DNA of 64,000 bases from Lingula anatina (taxonomy: Eukaryota; Brachiopoda; Lingulata; Lingulida; Lingulidae). The notes below the pieces were generated by a model that made no database searches, was not told where the DNA came from, and was given only the letters and a program-made list of their open reading frames with translations. The DNA lies in contig NW_019775746.1 in the NCBI RefSeq assembly GCF_001039355.2, forward strand, positions 1,582,020 to 1,646,019, in the 5' to 3' direction. The stretch's first letter is position 1, and every line of letters starts with the position of its first letter. The translations under genes and the position numbers were made by a program. This document shows positions 10,474 through 23,200 of this stretch, piece by piece.

Positions 10474-13392
10474 CTGAAAAAAAAGGGGGAGAAAATGAAA
10501 CAATTGATTTCTTTCACTATGCTTTGACTATTAGCAAGACAAGATGAATATTTTGCTGTATTAGAAAGCCTCATTTTTATTGCTTGAAGGTATCATTATC
10601 TTTCCAGCATATAAGTATTATATGATCATGTATAATGAGTATAATTTTTATGCAAAAACATTGTTCTGATTCGCAACAAAACATGGAGAGTGCCAATAAT
10701 TCCAAAAACATTAGGTGAATATTGCCTGGCAGATGATGTGTTTCAGGAACAGATGATGATACCACTCAATACTTCAAATTGGGTTCTTTTTCAACTTAAA
10801 AAAAGTTGTTGCACATTCTTAGTCAATACAGAACCCATATTACATTTGTCTTTCAGTAACGCAAATGTTTTGTATGTGGTTTCTATGTGGCTACAATTAT
10901 ATATCATCTGCTTATATTCAAATGTATGACTACATTTATACTTAAATAGTTGAAGCATGAACATTAATCATCTTAATGTGGAAAGCTATGGCTAGACATA
11001 CCTTGTATGTAATCTTAAAACAGCGATTAGGTCATTTATGTAAAATATGTCATTTTTCAATCTCCAAATTACATTCAGACATATGTAAACAATGTCTGAA
11101 TTTTTGTTACCTGACTTAAAACAGACCCTAAGTAATATTATATATATAAACAAATGTTATTTTCGCTGGCAACAAAACCATCACTGTTCATTCTATTAGT
11201 AACAGACTAAGTAAGTGATATTGTGGAAGAATATAGTTGTATAATATGATGATGGCACACAAGTCCAATGCATTCTATATTTTACCTTAAAATACCATAC
11301 ATTTGAGGTGAACCGCTTCAAAACCAGGTAAATGCCAATATGAAGCCCCATGTCTGCATGGTCAGACATTATTTCATGTATAAACATAAGCTTTTTTATC
11401 TTGTAACCGTTGCAGATGACAACATCATACAAAATTACTAAAAGGAGGAAGAAACTGCTGATTTGGAAAAGTATGGCTAGGTAATATGGCATCACAAAAT
11501 ACTTGTACTCCTTTGGACATTTTACCTTAAAAACAGTAAAAGAGCATACTCCTATTCTAAAATGCAAAATCTTTCTTTCAGGTTAACTCCTACAATTGCA
11601 TATATGTGCATGTTTATTTGCTGCAGTTACCTCTGCAGTTTGTACACATAATAATCTGTTGTTATTTTAACTGTTATGGCAGTGCGGATCGAGGCATTGT
11701 CAATGTGAAACACTATCTCTCTACGATCTGACACCATTAAAAAGAATATTTGGGTTCTACTTTTTTCCACCCTCAAGCAATGTGAAGTAGATGGTACCAG
11801 GTTATATAGCTATCGAAGTACTATTAGTTGGGTAAATACTAACATCAACGTAAACTACTGTTCATATTGGTGATCATAACATCCAGTGATTGAACCTTGG
11901 TAATATTCAATATTCTAAACATGATTCTCTTTTAACCTAAAAAAAAAATAGTGTATTCTCTGAGTCAGCAATGATTATACATCAATGTGAAGCACTTCCA
12001 CTCTATATTTTAACATAATTCAACACTGGTTCTATATTTTACCTTAAAACAGTTGAAGTGCATGGTTCCAGGCTATAAATCCATCCAAACTTTCTTAGCA
12101 AGGTAAATACTGTCAATGGCGAGCACCTCTACTTCATAATATGACATCATCATTCAGGTAGTGCAAACACTCGAACATGACTCACCAAAGACTCAAAATT
12201 GCCACTTGTAAAATGACCTTATAAACCCACACGATAAACATAACCTAACACACGGATGCATTCACATAAAAATAATTGCCTGTTTTTACCCAATTTTACT
12301 ATTAGGTTTCATCTCTTACGTGTCCGATGTAATATCTAATAGGTTACTCCACCTAAAGGTCATATAGCTATATAAGGTAAGGAAATGAAAGTGCATAGTT
12401 TTATTAGAAAATTAAACATTAATTGGGAAAGGTATCAACAAAATGGCACTGTTATAGGATGGTGAAAAGACCTGATCATGCCATCAAGTACTGCACCATG
12501 CACTATTAATTTAATATCATCAGTAACACAGTGCTTCAAAGTTTAATTTCCTGAGCATGTTGTATCTGGCTGTCCTTATCTAACCTTCAAGTAAAATCAC
12601 TTAAAATGTTTATAAATACAATAAGCCCATCATCAGACTAACATCTGGTACCAGGAAAGAGTGTTCTGTATTATCCTCTTTGCAATTCTCATAAAATTGT
12701 GCCAATGATCAAAGAGTTATGGATGATCAATTTTTTTCCAGGCACCAGGTGCCATAAGAATTACTGCATAATGCCAGTGGACCATTTCAAAAGCTTAAAA
12801 AATGGTTTTGGGGTTTCTGTAAGTTTTATAAAGAGTGGCTGTTTATGACAAATCAGTAAAATTCACTTTTCAGTTATTACATACACACAAAAAAACACAA
12901 TTGCGACCTAAATCTGTTAAAAGAGAGAAAAAGAGATAAACCAGGCCAACGTAATGTAAAAAGAAAAAAGTGATCTATTTCCAGTTCAATCAATAATGTT
13001 CTTCTTATAATGTAAATGAATATTTCCCAAATGCCCATTTAAGTACCATTTAAAATTTACACTTCCTGGATGGTCTGACAGCAATGTGCTGTTGTTGTGA
13101 GGTTTCCCATCCCCCTCCAACCCCCCCCCCTCCCCCCCAAAAAAAATTTATATCCACTGCATTTGAGTTTTACCCCAAGCAAAGGCCTTTAGCTGATAAA
13201 ACTGATTAAGATTTGGGTTGCTTAGGAAAAGCATGGCTAAGATTATTTGATACTATGCTAAACAGAGGAATTCTTCCAAAATTTTTTGATCACTTGTCAT
13301 GGATATCTTCTTATTTCCTATAGTGTCAATTAGCTTTGCTGGGGTAGCGCTAACACTCGCCAATTTAGCCAAATGCTAAAATCTGACTTAAA
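10474..13392. other. Noncoding stretch with diverged ~270-bp repeats
   Basis: No exon seen. At about 11280, 11520, 11750 and 12035 a sequence resembling TTTTACCTTAAAAC followed by a GTGCATGGTACCAGG-like block recurs with drift, suggesting an old tandem array. A C-rich run lies at about 13112-13140. Confidence 0.45.
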
Positions 13393-13885
13393 NNNNNNNN
13401 NNNNNNNNNNNNNNNNNNNNNNNNNNNNNNNNNNNNNNNNNNNNNNNNNNNNNNNNNNNNNNNNNNNNNNNNNNNNNNNNNNNNNNNNNNNNNNNNNNNN
13501 NNNNNNNNNNNNNNNNNNNNNNNNNNNNNNNNNNNNNNNNNNNNNNNNNNNNNNNNNNNNNNNNNNNNNNNNNNNNNNNNNNNNNNNNNNNNNNNNNNNN
13601 NNNNNNNNNNNNNNNNNNNNNNNNNNNNNNNNNNNNNNNNNNNNNNNNNNNNNNNNNNNNNNNNNNNNNNNNNNNNNNNNNNNNNNNNNNNNNNNNNNNN
13701 NNNNNNNNNNNNNNNNNNNNNNNNNNNNNNNNNNNNNNNNNNNNNNNNNNNNNNNNNNNNNNNNNNNNNNNNNNNNNNNNNNNNNNNNNNNNNNNNNNNN
13801 NNNNNNNNNNNNNNNNNNNNNNNNNNNNNNNNNNNNNNNNNNNNNNNNNNNNNNNNNNNNNNNNNNNNNNNNNNNNNNNNNNNNN
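13393..13885. other. Assembly gap of 493 N
   Basis: Unbroken N. It lies between the last NUP188 exon found and the KANK side, so the relation of the two sides is not proven by sequence. Confidence 1.
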
Positions 13886-14440
13886 TAACATGGTTTTCCC
13901 ATAATGGTCATCATGGCAGCAGCACCCAAAATTGTGTTTTCTTCTATTCTGATGCCATATTACAAAATGGTTAACAGCATAATGACCGTCAATTTTTAAT
14001 AATAAAATATACGTATCATGGATTTTCAGAAAATGTGACTAGCATGGGTCTTCAAGCCCGTGGAACTTCAAAGTCACACCTTGAAAATGCCAATATGTGA
14101 AAAATTAAATTTTCACAAAATAACTGTTTAACTGGCAGTAAGAATTACCAAACAGACTGTATTTCCTACTGAAGCTGTATTTTAGTCCCATGTTTCTTTC
14201 CTGTAAGTTTGAGAACCAGTAAATGACATGGTTTTTCTTATATGGTCATCATGGGAGCAGTGCCTAAAATAGTTTTTTTTTTTAAAAATTTGATGCAATA
14301 TTACATAATGTTTAACAGCATAATGACCATCAATTTTAATAATAAAATATTAGTATTATGGATATTCAGAAAATGTGCCTAGCAAAGGTCTTCAGGCCCA
14401 TGGAACTTCAAAGTCACATCTTGAAAATGCCAAAATGTAA
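13886..14440. repeat. Tandem copies of a ~320-bp repeat
   Basis: Two diverged units sharing ACATGGTTTT, TAACAGCATAATGACC, TAATAATAAAATAT and GGAACTTCAAAGTCACA. A third copy lies at about 18425-18745. The first unit begins at the edge of the N gap, so repeat collapse may explain the gap. Confidence 0.7.
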
Positions 14441-14639
14441 GTGAGACAGCACTGTTCTGAAATGTTTTTTTTTTCCCATTTTTAACAATTTCAACATAAA
14501 ACAAAATAAACAGTTTTCTGCCGTTTTTATATGATCAACTAAGAAAATTGATGAGATGGGAAAAATAACAACAGAGCAGTGTTAAATGTCCAATTTCTTC
14601 CATTCTGAGATTCTGAACATAGTGAATGATTGAATCTGA

Positions 14640-15375
14640 CAAACTGCAATGATATGGGTTTATTTCCATTTTTGAAACTTTATTACACAATACACGATAA
14701 CAAGTTTACCATCATTTTTACATAATCAACTAGTAATGTGGTAAAGATGCAGGAAATGCCAAACAAACACTTTTACTTATCTTATTAGTACAATAATGAA
14801 ACTGTTTACATGCCTAAGAATTGAATCTGAGGAAATGTGAAAAAACTGCTTTTTTTTAAAATAATGGCCCGATTATGCTGATTTTTGAACTCAACCTGCG
14901 TTTTAGCAGGAATGACCACTCCTGTAAGTTTAATGACAATTCGCCTATCTGTTTTTCTTATATTGTGTTAACAGTGTTGCATATATGCTGAAAAGTGAAA
15001 AAAAAAAGCATAACTACTAAAATAGTGGCCCGATCCTGCCGATTTTCGAACTTGACCTGCGTTATAGTAAGTTAGATTACTCCTGTGAGTTTCATGACAA
15101 AAAGCTTATCAGTTTTCCTTGAAATGTGTTTACAGTGTTGCATATATGCTGAAAGGAAAAAAAAAAACAGCATAACTTCTACAATAATGGCCCGATCATG
15201 CTGATTTTCGAACTTGACCTGCATTTTATGAATATTCATCAGCCCTGTAAATATACAGCCAAAAAGTAAAACTGCCTTCCACTTATCGTGTTTACAATGA
15301 AAGTGCATGGCGCCGGCGACAGTGACAGTGACAGCAACGACGGCGACGACAGACACATCTGTGTCTGTACATAAA
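14640..15375. mobile_element. Helitron-like nonautonomous element: three ~161-bp core repeats and terminal hairpin
   Basis: Core monomers start with GGCCCGAT at 14866, 15027 and 15189 (periods 161 and 162). Each contains GCTGATTTT-GAAC-TTGACCTGC-like sequence and a run of A. After them comes a GACAGTGACAGTGACAGC block, then AGACACA-TC-TGTGTCT and the shared end CTGTACATAA. This plan (tandem core, short microsatellite, terminal palindrome) resembles Helitron-like HINE or pearl elements of marine invertebrates. The left boundary is uncertain. Confidence 0.6.
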
Positions 15376-16564
15376 AAAATTAATTTCATCTGTTTTAGGA
15401 TAAACAATACAATGCTCCAACATAACAAGAAAAAACTTTCAAATTGGACTACAGTAAACCTCTTTATAAACAGTATGGCATGCATCACAGGTTAAAACCT
15501 AGGGTGGTTTTATTTCAATAAATAAAAGTAAACCGAGTATAAGAATATGTAGTTATTCAATATTTATACTTAACAGGGCTACCTAATATATTATCATTTC
15601 AATTATCCAATCATTTGCTTTATTCTTGAGAATTAAGAAAAGCTGTAGCTGAATCTGAATGTCAGTGAAATCACACCCAACCTGATTTTTAGGTCAGGAT
15701 CCCATGGAAAATATAGATGCTTTAGATATTTTAAGTGTGACATTTAATATGTTATGCTGATGATCATTTCATAAACAAAGTGAATTCTGAAAATAGGGCA
15801 TTTTATAAAATAACGTCACTGGGTGTCAATTTTCCAGGCTTAGATACCAAACCCAAAACCTTTTAGCAATCTTTTTTAACTCCAGTGATATTTTATGGTC
15901 ATTAAGCCTTATGCACTATGTCAAAGCATTTAAAGATTATTGATAAAATACAAAACAAACAAATAACACCCTTAAGTAAAGCTTTTAAAAAAATCATAAA
16001 TTTTAACACTCCTCTGTCCTATATTTTAACCTGAACACATTTCAGAATGATTTTATTACATATATTAGAACTACACAAATAAATAAAATACTCAGTTAAC
16101 ATATCATCTGGTTGTAATTGTTAAATATTCACTTCTGTAATAATTTTGCCATTTCTAGTTCAAATTTAGTTTATGCACAAAACATCAGGTAACATAATGG
16201 CACTTGAAAAAACAATCAAATCATGAATTCACAAATAACACTGATCTATCAAATATTCCTAACCACTGAGGTCCCCATTATCAGAAATTGGAACTTTTGA
16301 TTGATTTGAAAATTTCATATATTCAGGACACAATTACCACACATTTGTTTGACTCCACATTGAAGGCTAACACAGGGTACATATTACCCATGCACTTAGT
16401 AAAGACTTAAACATTTCATTGGCTAGTTTGTGAATGGACACATACCAATTTTTTATTGCTTACGTGTAGGTTTTGCACTGTGGACAAGTTTTCTGCCCAT
16501 AATTTCCAGTCCATAATCAAACATGTAGTATGAAGAAACACTGAGGATGAGACGTTATAAATAC

Positions 16565-16691
16565 CTGTTCCATAAGGCATCTTTTGTTTTCTCAGTTGCC
16601 ACACTAGATCATTAGTAGCCTCCAGTTCATCTGAAGCATATCTGTCCAGCCATTCTGTGTAGTACTGCAAATGTTGCAAGTGTCTGCTCAC
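16565..16691 (-). CDS. NUP188: NUP188 exon 17 (last one found)
   Basis: Encodes 42 codons plus one base, with YYTEWLDRYASDELEA and VWQLRKQKMPYG, aligning to the region of vertebrate NUP188 just before its SH3-like insertion. The GTATTTATAA donor is weak. Alternatively the exon may continue in frame to a stronger ACACGTAAGC donor, ending at 16464 (228 bp, phase 0), but the added residues do not resemble NUP188. No later NUP188 exon was found. Confidence 0.75.
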
Positions 16692-18019
16692 CTAGCAGAA
16701 TTAGAGACTTTGTATTTTTAGAATGTGTTGTTTGTATCACTCTGAAATATTTATATACATTATGTGCACACAAATTATTCAAGGTGGGAGAAGAAAGTAA
16801 TGTGCACTAGTAGATCATGACACCTGTGCAATGTAAAAGCACAGAAGCATGGTATAAGAATAAAGCAGCACTGGTATATTGTTAGTACTCTGGAATTTTC
16901 ATTTATTTAAAACTTTGTGAATCAACATCACAATGTTCTAAACTAAAATTAATTTAACTGCACAAACTAGAATATTTCTTAGTTCACTTATCTGGCTTTT
17001 TTGTACCTTAGCAGCACTGTCACTATTGGCTGAGGCCAAGGCAGTTGCCAGCTGCAGCAGAGGTCTAAACTGCAGAGGGAAATAACAACACACAGCTTGA
17101 AACAGAGGGCCAATGCCTTCCTGGAGGCCCTGAAATAACAGAAAACATCAAATTTCATTTGCTTCAGTGCATGTTAAATGATATAACAACCATTTGGATA
17201 ATGACAGATCACAGAATAACAAGATTGTTGTCTAATATAATATATTTATTTTTGTAATACATCCCACAATACTACAATGAACATTTGATGCCATCAAATG
17301 TCACCTTAGAAAGCAATACATAATACATAACAAGCAAAACACAGAAAGAAGACTCACTTGACCTTGACATTTATGCAAACACAGATGCTTGACAGGTTGT
17401 AAAAAGAGTAAAATTGAGACAGGAGACACAAATTTCCCACCTGAAAATCATATTTGTTAAATGGATCTTGATGATAAATGTGGAGAATGCTTGGATGAAA
17501 TCTCTGGAGTGTGTACAATAATGGGACAGATAAGAAAATGTCATCCAGTCACTTTTCAGAAACTTGGTCAGGGATTGCATGTACCATGGATAAGGTCCTG
17601 TGGTGTCATATCACCTGCTACAAGGCATTTATAAACAAGTGCTGGCTTGACATGGCTTCAACAACCTGTAGGCAGCTAGGTGGGGCTGGGAAAAGGTCCA
17701 CTCTGGGTAAATTTGATCTAGGTAAACAAAGGTTTCATGACAAAAGACCCGCATTTTCAGAAAAAAAAAAACCTTTTGCAATTGCTGGCTACAGGCCTCT
17801 TTGGGCTATCTCAGATTATACATCATTCATGTTTTATCACTCTTAACTGCCTACCTTATCCCAAAAATCCTCTGCCACGCATGTCTGGGATAGAACTTTG
17901 GCAACAATGTCATACAGGGCCTGAGAAGTAAAAAAATAATAATAATATCAATTAATTTATATAGCGGCTTCAAAATAAGTTAATATTGGTATCTAAATTA
18001 GCCTATTGTTGGATAAACC

Positions 18020-18087
<68 letters not shown>

Positions 18088-19157
18088 ATGTGTGTGTATG
18101 TGTGAAGTTTGATAGTTCAAAAAAGTCTTATGCTCATTGCCAAGTAAATAAATAGAGAAATAGAGAAAAAGAAAAAGAACAGTGACTGTTGCACCCTATA
18201 TGTTTAAAATCACATTTCAAAGGTCTTCTGTCTTCTGGCATGGGTCTTCCAGAAAACAGTCAGAATATTTCAAATTTGCATTGATGGGCATCTTTTCTAT
18301 CTAAAGACAAAAATGGAGGATGGATCAACAAAATTAATTTGGAAGACTGTAAAAAAAAAATAAATAAATAAATAAATTGAAAAAGCCAATATGTGTCAGT
18401 GAAAATTCATAAAAAACTGCAAATTTGCTTCTAGAAGAGAATGCAGACTGGTGTCCAACTCAAGCTGCATTTCAGTCCTATGAATCTTTTCAGTAAGTTT
18501 GACAATCACAAGTAACATGGTTTTCCTTAAATGGCCATTATGATGACAGTGTTCCAAAAAGAATTTCCTCAATTTTGATGCAATATTACATAATGCTGAC
18601 CATCAATTTCATTAATAAAATATAAATATAAGGGATATTCAGAAAACGTGACTAACAAAGGTCTTCAGACCCACGGGACTTCAAAGTTACACCTTGAAAA
18701 TGCCAATATGTGAAAAATTAAAATTTCACAAAAAACTGAAAAACAGAAAAACTGGAGGATCAAAGAGGTGATACTGCCTCCGGGTATTGTACCACCAGCT
18801 TGAGTAAAAGCATTCATTTTTCCATTTGTATCCTCTTGGAAAACATCAAACAAGACAAAAGCCAGAATTAAGATGCCAATGAAGAACATAAATGTGAAAA
18901 TAAAACCTAAAATAGCCTGTAGTCCAAGATTTGTTAACAATGTTGATGGCCATTTTATTATTTTGTTTAACTCAAGAATTAAATGTTACACTGTATAATA
19001 CAACACAACTTGATTCTTATATCTTCTTTGTAACTGTTTAGGAAGTCTGATCACTTCACCAAAGTTTTTTTATAGAAAATCAAACATTAACAAAATTATG
19101 AGACAACATATTTAGGGAGCTGTGTATTTACAATCACTGGCAATTGAAGTTTTTCAC

Positions 19158-19221
<64 letters not shown>

Positions 19222-20235
19222 ATACCTCAGTGTCTCCCAGCGTGTCCTTCTCAAAGGTCTTCAGTACAATAGTTAACAGTCCATACACTATGGAATGGCT
19301 CATCTCAGACAACTGAAATAATGATCAAACAATAAATGCCATTTATGTAGACTAGTCCTTCATACTACAGAGTGTAATGAACCTTTTACATATGCCTATG
19401 ACGTATGTCCTAAACTTACATAATTTAGAACGCTTAATTCAAGCGTGGGCTCGAAATAGGACATTACGTTTTAGACTAACTTAGTGGATAACGCAATACA
19501 AAGACTCCACAGTTCGTGTCAGATTTACGTAAGGTCGTGCAAAGAAAACCCAAGTCCACATAATGACCAGTTAAATGATTTATTCGTTGACACTAGGTAA
19601 CTACATATTCTAAGTGAAGCCTCCAACTCTTAACGCGTCAGCTCCGTACTCCGTCGCTTCCAATCTCCTCCTCCGCTGCTTCCTTCTACATCTCTGTCGT
19701 ACAACCCCGTTCAATTCTCATCACTTACTTTAAATATTATTTTGTTATCTTTACATGGATCCAGTGCTGCACTAGTATGAGATGTACGTCATACATAATT
19801 ACCTTTATTGTATAATTAATTTCTTTACTCCGGCGTCATACATAGAGACCGCCGCATTACTCAAAAGCTATTGCACTATAACACATTACGTCATATTACT
19901 TCGTACGATCTTTATGTCGGACCCGACAAGAGATACATATAGTACAACCTGTAAAATATAATACATATATAAAATATAATGGAAAAGTATCCTCTCCTCT
20001 CTTTCTCTCTCTCATAGACACCCACACATATAATTAAAATTTTCAAAACAGAAAATAATATATAATTCCAATCTTATCAGGTATATCAGCTCCAAGGGTT
20101 GGTATGGAAGTTTTTTCAGTCCTAATAAAATCATGTGCAATCTCACTCTTGGTTTCACACCATAGTTTAAAATGAATTGTATGCATGCATGTATGTATAT
20201 ATGTATGTATGTATGTATGTAAGTAAGTTAGTAAG

Positions 20236-20269
<34 letters not shown>

Positions 20270-23200
20270 GCACCAAGATGGTCTGAATCTGAACTTCAGA
20301 TCAGAAAGATTAATGATCTAAGTTATCTTATTTAATACTTGTCAACATTGACAATTTAAGAGAGGTAGATTTCCTTGTGTGCACTTTGTCTCCCACACAC
20401 ACACACACAACTTTATCAGAACTTTATATCAAGTCTTTCAATGTTTGACATGCAATATATCTATACAACATATCTAGTAAAGTGCCATAAGCAGATTTAC
20501 AACTTAGCTGTAGCAACAGCCTGTTTTCATCAATAATTGAAACAAGTTAATTCTTGCACTGTGACATTACAGTGTCCATCATGTCGCTTTCATCAGTGAT
20601 AGTACAGTATTAAGACCAACATTAAAAGGTTCCTTTAAACTTTCTTTCAACTTTTAAAAAGTGCAAGTTCATGCATCAGGAACTGAGCAAACAAAAGAAA
20701 CCAGGGGAGATATCATGCCTACCAAACTACCAGACGTGGTACCTTAGGTTCCAGAATTCACCAGTAGATCAGATTGCACTACCAATTTTGAAGGTGTGTA
20801 TCAGTATGCATTTCACAGTATCATACCCCTGGAGAAATTTTGTTCAATGACCTGTCCTACCTGTCATCTGGGTATTGCGACTCATTTTCATCAAGTAGTA
20901 GTCATAAGAATACAATAATATGGCAACAGGTGATTTTGAATTATTTTTTATTATTTATTATTTAAACTGTAAATTACTTTCATCTTGTAACACCAGCAGA
21001 AAACCCTCATCATACATGTTTGCTCCGTGAAACACATCCATCCCAGTGGCCATGAAAACTTCATTTAACCCCTATGCCTCCCCTGACAGAATTAGATCTA
21101 CCATACTAAATTAATATTAAAAGATTGCACCTAGTTATTTGAATAACTTCGTGGCTATGTTCAAACTTGAACTTTTTGGTAAAAGATCACAGTATTGTAC
21201 GATTTATTACATAAAACAGAAACTAGAAGAAGCACATGAATTTTGATGAGATGCACTACTTTCCAACCCCATACAGAATCATCGCTACCACATTGCATAC
21301 CAGGCGAGAAGGTGACGCAACTGATACTTCAAAGCACGTACTGATACACATCTTGAAAACAGATAGTGCGATCTGATCAATGTGAATTCCAGATCATGCG
21401 GTTCCCTGTCTGGATACTATCTTAACTGTCAATTTAGAAAGACATGGATGTCCGACACCTATGATCACCTATCATTAGACACATTTAAAAGGTGTTTTAT
21501 CTCTGTCTGGGGTAGCGGTAACACTTCACAATTTCACCAAATGCTAACACTGACTTTGACTAAACAAAATAGGGTCGATTTGACTTGTTTTAATCCAATT
21601 TAAACCACTTGGAGAAAAAAGTGATTAAAAAGAAGTGATTTGGCTAAGTGAAAAAAATTGTAAGCACTATCCTAGCTTGTTCAGATGCAATTGGCTTCAA
21701 CCCTTCATTTTATACAAAGCCCTGAATCCTTTGTAAATTAATTCCCACCTTGTTGACTTTGACAATCAGGTACCCAACAATAATGAAGCATGTTTATAAT
21801 GATTTTCAGCAGTAGTCTCAAATACATTAACAAAATAGCAGTGGTAGGACTGAAAGTGCAGTACAGCGACATCTGGCGCCAAAAGGGCCGATATACCCCA
21901 TAGTAGTCTATTAATCTTTCTCAGTGTGCAAATTCATAATGCCGATATAACAGTCCGAAAACTTACTGCTTTATCATCAAACACTTCCATCCCTAGAGCT
22001 GCAGACAAATATCTGAAGACATCCAGCTGAAGTGCATGGTTTCCCAGTCTCTTAGAAAGGCTTTCACTTTCATATCCTACTGACAGATGGCTTATTACTG
22101 ACCATGCTAATAAGATAGGTCCATGGTGCACACTCTCCCCTAAAGTTTTTACATGTGTCTCAAATTCCTGGAAATAAAAGTATTGTAATTATAGTGACTA
22201 CAACCAAAAGGGCAAACAATAAAATAGATTTTAAATCTTAAGCTTAGTCATTTTCATATTCAAATAATAACATCATCCAATGGGCTAGCCACTAACCTCC
22301 CCCAGGCCAGACTAGGCATGCAGATTTTAAATATGAGCAGGCAATTGCAATCTCACCCAGGCCACACTGAAATTTCAACCTGGCTGAGGGAGTTTCAAAA
22401 TTTGCCAATACAAGATCGAAATTCAAATCATAGATAATTAAAAATTATTAACAGATTAATCCCTAAACAATGCAGCAAAGCTGTCAAATATACAGTAAAC
22501 AAGAATAATCTTATCAAGCTGGTTTGCCTATTTGAACTGTATGTCAAACATTCTTGTAAGTTACAAAATAATTTCAGGAACACAGTTTTCATTTAAGTTT
22601 AGCAGTAGTACACAATATATATATTTTTAATCAATTTTGATGTAATGTCAATTTTATTAATTGGGAGCAAAATGATTGTTTACAGACATGAAATGCTTAC
22701 TAATTTGGGGATCAAATATGCCACAACGGACTTGAAAGCAAGCTGAGACTTAATTGCTCTGTTCCTGCTAGGATGGCATTACATTACTCTTAGGGGTTTA
22801 TCAGCTTGTTTCCCAGTGCCACCATACATGACCTGTGGACAAGTAAGTGGATTAGAAATAGTGGCATCAGCCAAGATCAAGGGAGTTTCATATGCAAAGG
22901 TGCATATTAAATTTCTACTGGAATTGGTGGCCATCTTGCATATTTAGAGTTCCCCAAGTGACAACCCCGCAAATTTTACTCTATAGCCCCATAGGAGCCA
23001 GAATCAAGAGAGAAACTTTACAGGAACATACATTTCTAGGTCCATGTAATCGAGGCATGGGAGTAACTACTCCACTAATAAATTGTATAACTAAAATGGC
23101 TTTATTAGGGATGTGATTTATCTATTTATAATCTAAAATTGTCTGTGACTTGGATTTAACCCTGGCCTATGCTGATTTACATTCTGCCTTGACAAGAATG

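Noticed and set aside
13330-13929. Long ORFs full of X
   Set aside because: They are translations of the N gap. The same holds for 43332-43979.
15072-15495. ORF with VVAVVAVTVTVAG
   Set aside because: Comes from the GACAGTGACAGT block of a Helitron-like element.
16464-16564. In-frame extension of NUP188 exon 17 to a stronger donor
   Set aside because: The residues added do not resemble the conserved NUP188 sequence expected there; kept only as an alternative.
18665-18940. Minus ORF with hydrophobic run (FTFMFFIGILILAFVLFDV)
   Set aside because: Hydrophobic because AT-rich; overlaps the ~320-bp repeat and has no splice or family support.
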